From: Paraburkholderia phytofirmans OLGA172
Lineage (GTDB): Bacteria; Pseudomonadota; Gammaproteobacteria; Burkholderiales; Burkholderiaceae
Direction of reading: 5' to 3'
DNA: 64,000 nt
NCBI RefSeq assembly: GCF_001634365.1
Contig: NZ_CP014578.1
Coordinates: forward strand, 124,001 to 188,000
The translations under genes and the position numbers were made by a program. How positions within the stretch are numbered: position 1 is the stretch's first letter; every line of letters begins with the position of its first letter. Positions 63,446-64,000 of this stretch are shown here, piece by piece. The notes below the pieces were generated by a model. That model was given only the letters and a program-made list of their open reading frames with translations. It searched no databases and was not told the origin of the DNA.

Positions 63446-64000
63446 CTACTTCGCAACGACCACCGGAATTCCTCGCAACTGCCCGGCGCCCTTCACTTCA
63501 TCGAGCGACTTCTTCACCGACGGGCTCGTCGCTGCTTCGATCTGCAAGCGCGCCGCGAGATCGCGCTCGCCGCGCTTCACGCCCGCCAGATTCGCCAGTT
63601 TCACGTGGCCATAACCGCGTACACGAGCATGCAGATCCGCGAGTTTCGCGACGTCTTCCAGATTGTTCGCGTTGAGCTTCGAGAACGCGCGTTGCAGGGT
63701 GGTTTCATAGTCGTCGGCGAGTTCGCGCTCCATTTTGCGTTCGAGCGTGCGGCCGAACGGATCGAGCATCGTGCCACGCAGACCACTGAATTTCGCCATC
63801 ATCCCGAGCACCGGCCACATCCACTGACCGAAGATCTTCTTGGTCGGATTGACGCCCGGTTGAGGACGCGTGAGCGTCGGCGGCGCGAGGTTGAACTTGA
63901 TGCCGAAGTCCTTGCCCGCCACGCCTTCGAATTGCGCTTCCAGCGCTTCACGGAAGGCCGCATCGGTATGCAGACGCGCGACTTCGTATTCGTCTTTCAC
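63446..64000 (-). CDS. Indolepyruvate ferredoxin oxidoreductase, C-terminal part (cut by window)
   Basis: The frame is open to the window end. The C-terminal 184 residues (KDEYEVARLHTDAAFREALEA, FGQWMWPVLGMMAKFSGLRGT, RGYGHVKLANLAGVKRGERDL) match the C-terminal DUF6537-type domain of the fused, roughly 1170-residue indolepyruvate ferredoxin oxidoreductases of proteobacteria. These oxidise aryl-2-oxo acids to acyl-CoA with ferredoxin. The catalytic TPP and Fe-S regions lie outside. Confidence 0.85.
   Translation of the reverse strand: MKDEYEVARLHTDAAFREALEAQFEGVAGKDFGIKFNLAPPTLTRPQPGVNPTKKIFGQWMWPVLGMMAKFSGLRGTMLDPFGRTLERKMERELADDYETTLQRAFSKLNANNLEDVAKLADLHARVRGYGHVKLANLAGVKRGERDLAARLQIEAATSPSVKKSLDEVKGAGQLRGIPVVVAK

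Overview
This window is high-GC betaproteobacterial chromosome, most consistent with Paraburkholderia/Burkholderia sensu lato. The signs are an H-NS-type protein with the C-terminal W-S-G-R-G motif, the rsmI-yraN-diaA-dolP neighbourhood, a multigene molybdenum hydroxylase (cox) operon, many GC-ending codons and a GC-rich dispersed repeat. Species cannot be fixed from sequence alone. All identifications come from reading the translations; no database was searched.

Layout. 1-9.7 kb: a PhyH-like dioxygenase (cut by the window edge), small membrane proteins, an aldo-keto reductase (gpr), a YnfM-like MFS exporter, a decayed RND pump fragment, the kinase srkA, a DUF3857/transglutaminase protein and, across a Fur-box-like site, a PepSY membrane protein. 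9.7-17.4 kb: one leftward operon coxS-coxL-coxM-coxD-coxE-coxG-xdhC, encoding the three subunits of a molybdenum hydroxylase (form II-like active site, so the substrate is probably not CO) plus cofactor-maturation factors. 17.4-18.5 kb: a large inverted repeat with about 197-bp arms around a low-complexity core. 18.5-25.9 kb: an APC amino-acid permease, a two-component pair, fpr, a YbhP-like phosphodiesterase, an exported protein and an AAA+ ATPase. 26-43 kb: metabolic, transport and regulatory genes (LhgO-like oxidoreductase, HiPIP, MHS symporter, amidase, dienelactone hydrolase, leucine-type binding protein, JmjC-cupin, a repetitive lipoprotein, MFS, HugZ-like, H-NS-like, CDF exporter, Lrp, exonuclease, MBL hydrolase).

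43.5-48.4 kb: a strikingly structured, probably non-coding transcript precedes rlpA. Then come rsmI (leftward) and yraN-diaA-dolP-cytochrome c (rightward), ending at a tRNA-Ala(CGC) gene. 48.4-54 kb looks like an accessory island next to that tRNA: transposase debris, CsgG-like and other lipoproteins, a truncated gene, an intact IS1182/IS5-type element inserted with a TACGTA duplication into a lipoprotein gene, and a 7-bp tandem array upstream of that gene's original start.

54-64 kb: a chemoreceptor, a diguanylate cyclase, a DUF2239 gene behind repeated palindromic operators, a chemoreceptor remnant, a uracil-type permease, an EAL protein, cutC, and the end of an indolepyruvate ferredoxin oxidoreductase at the window edge. 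Several genes bear on c-di-GMP and chemotaxis. Remnants of an RND pump, a short-chain dehydrogenase, a chemoreceptor and transposases show repeated local gene decay.
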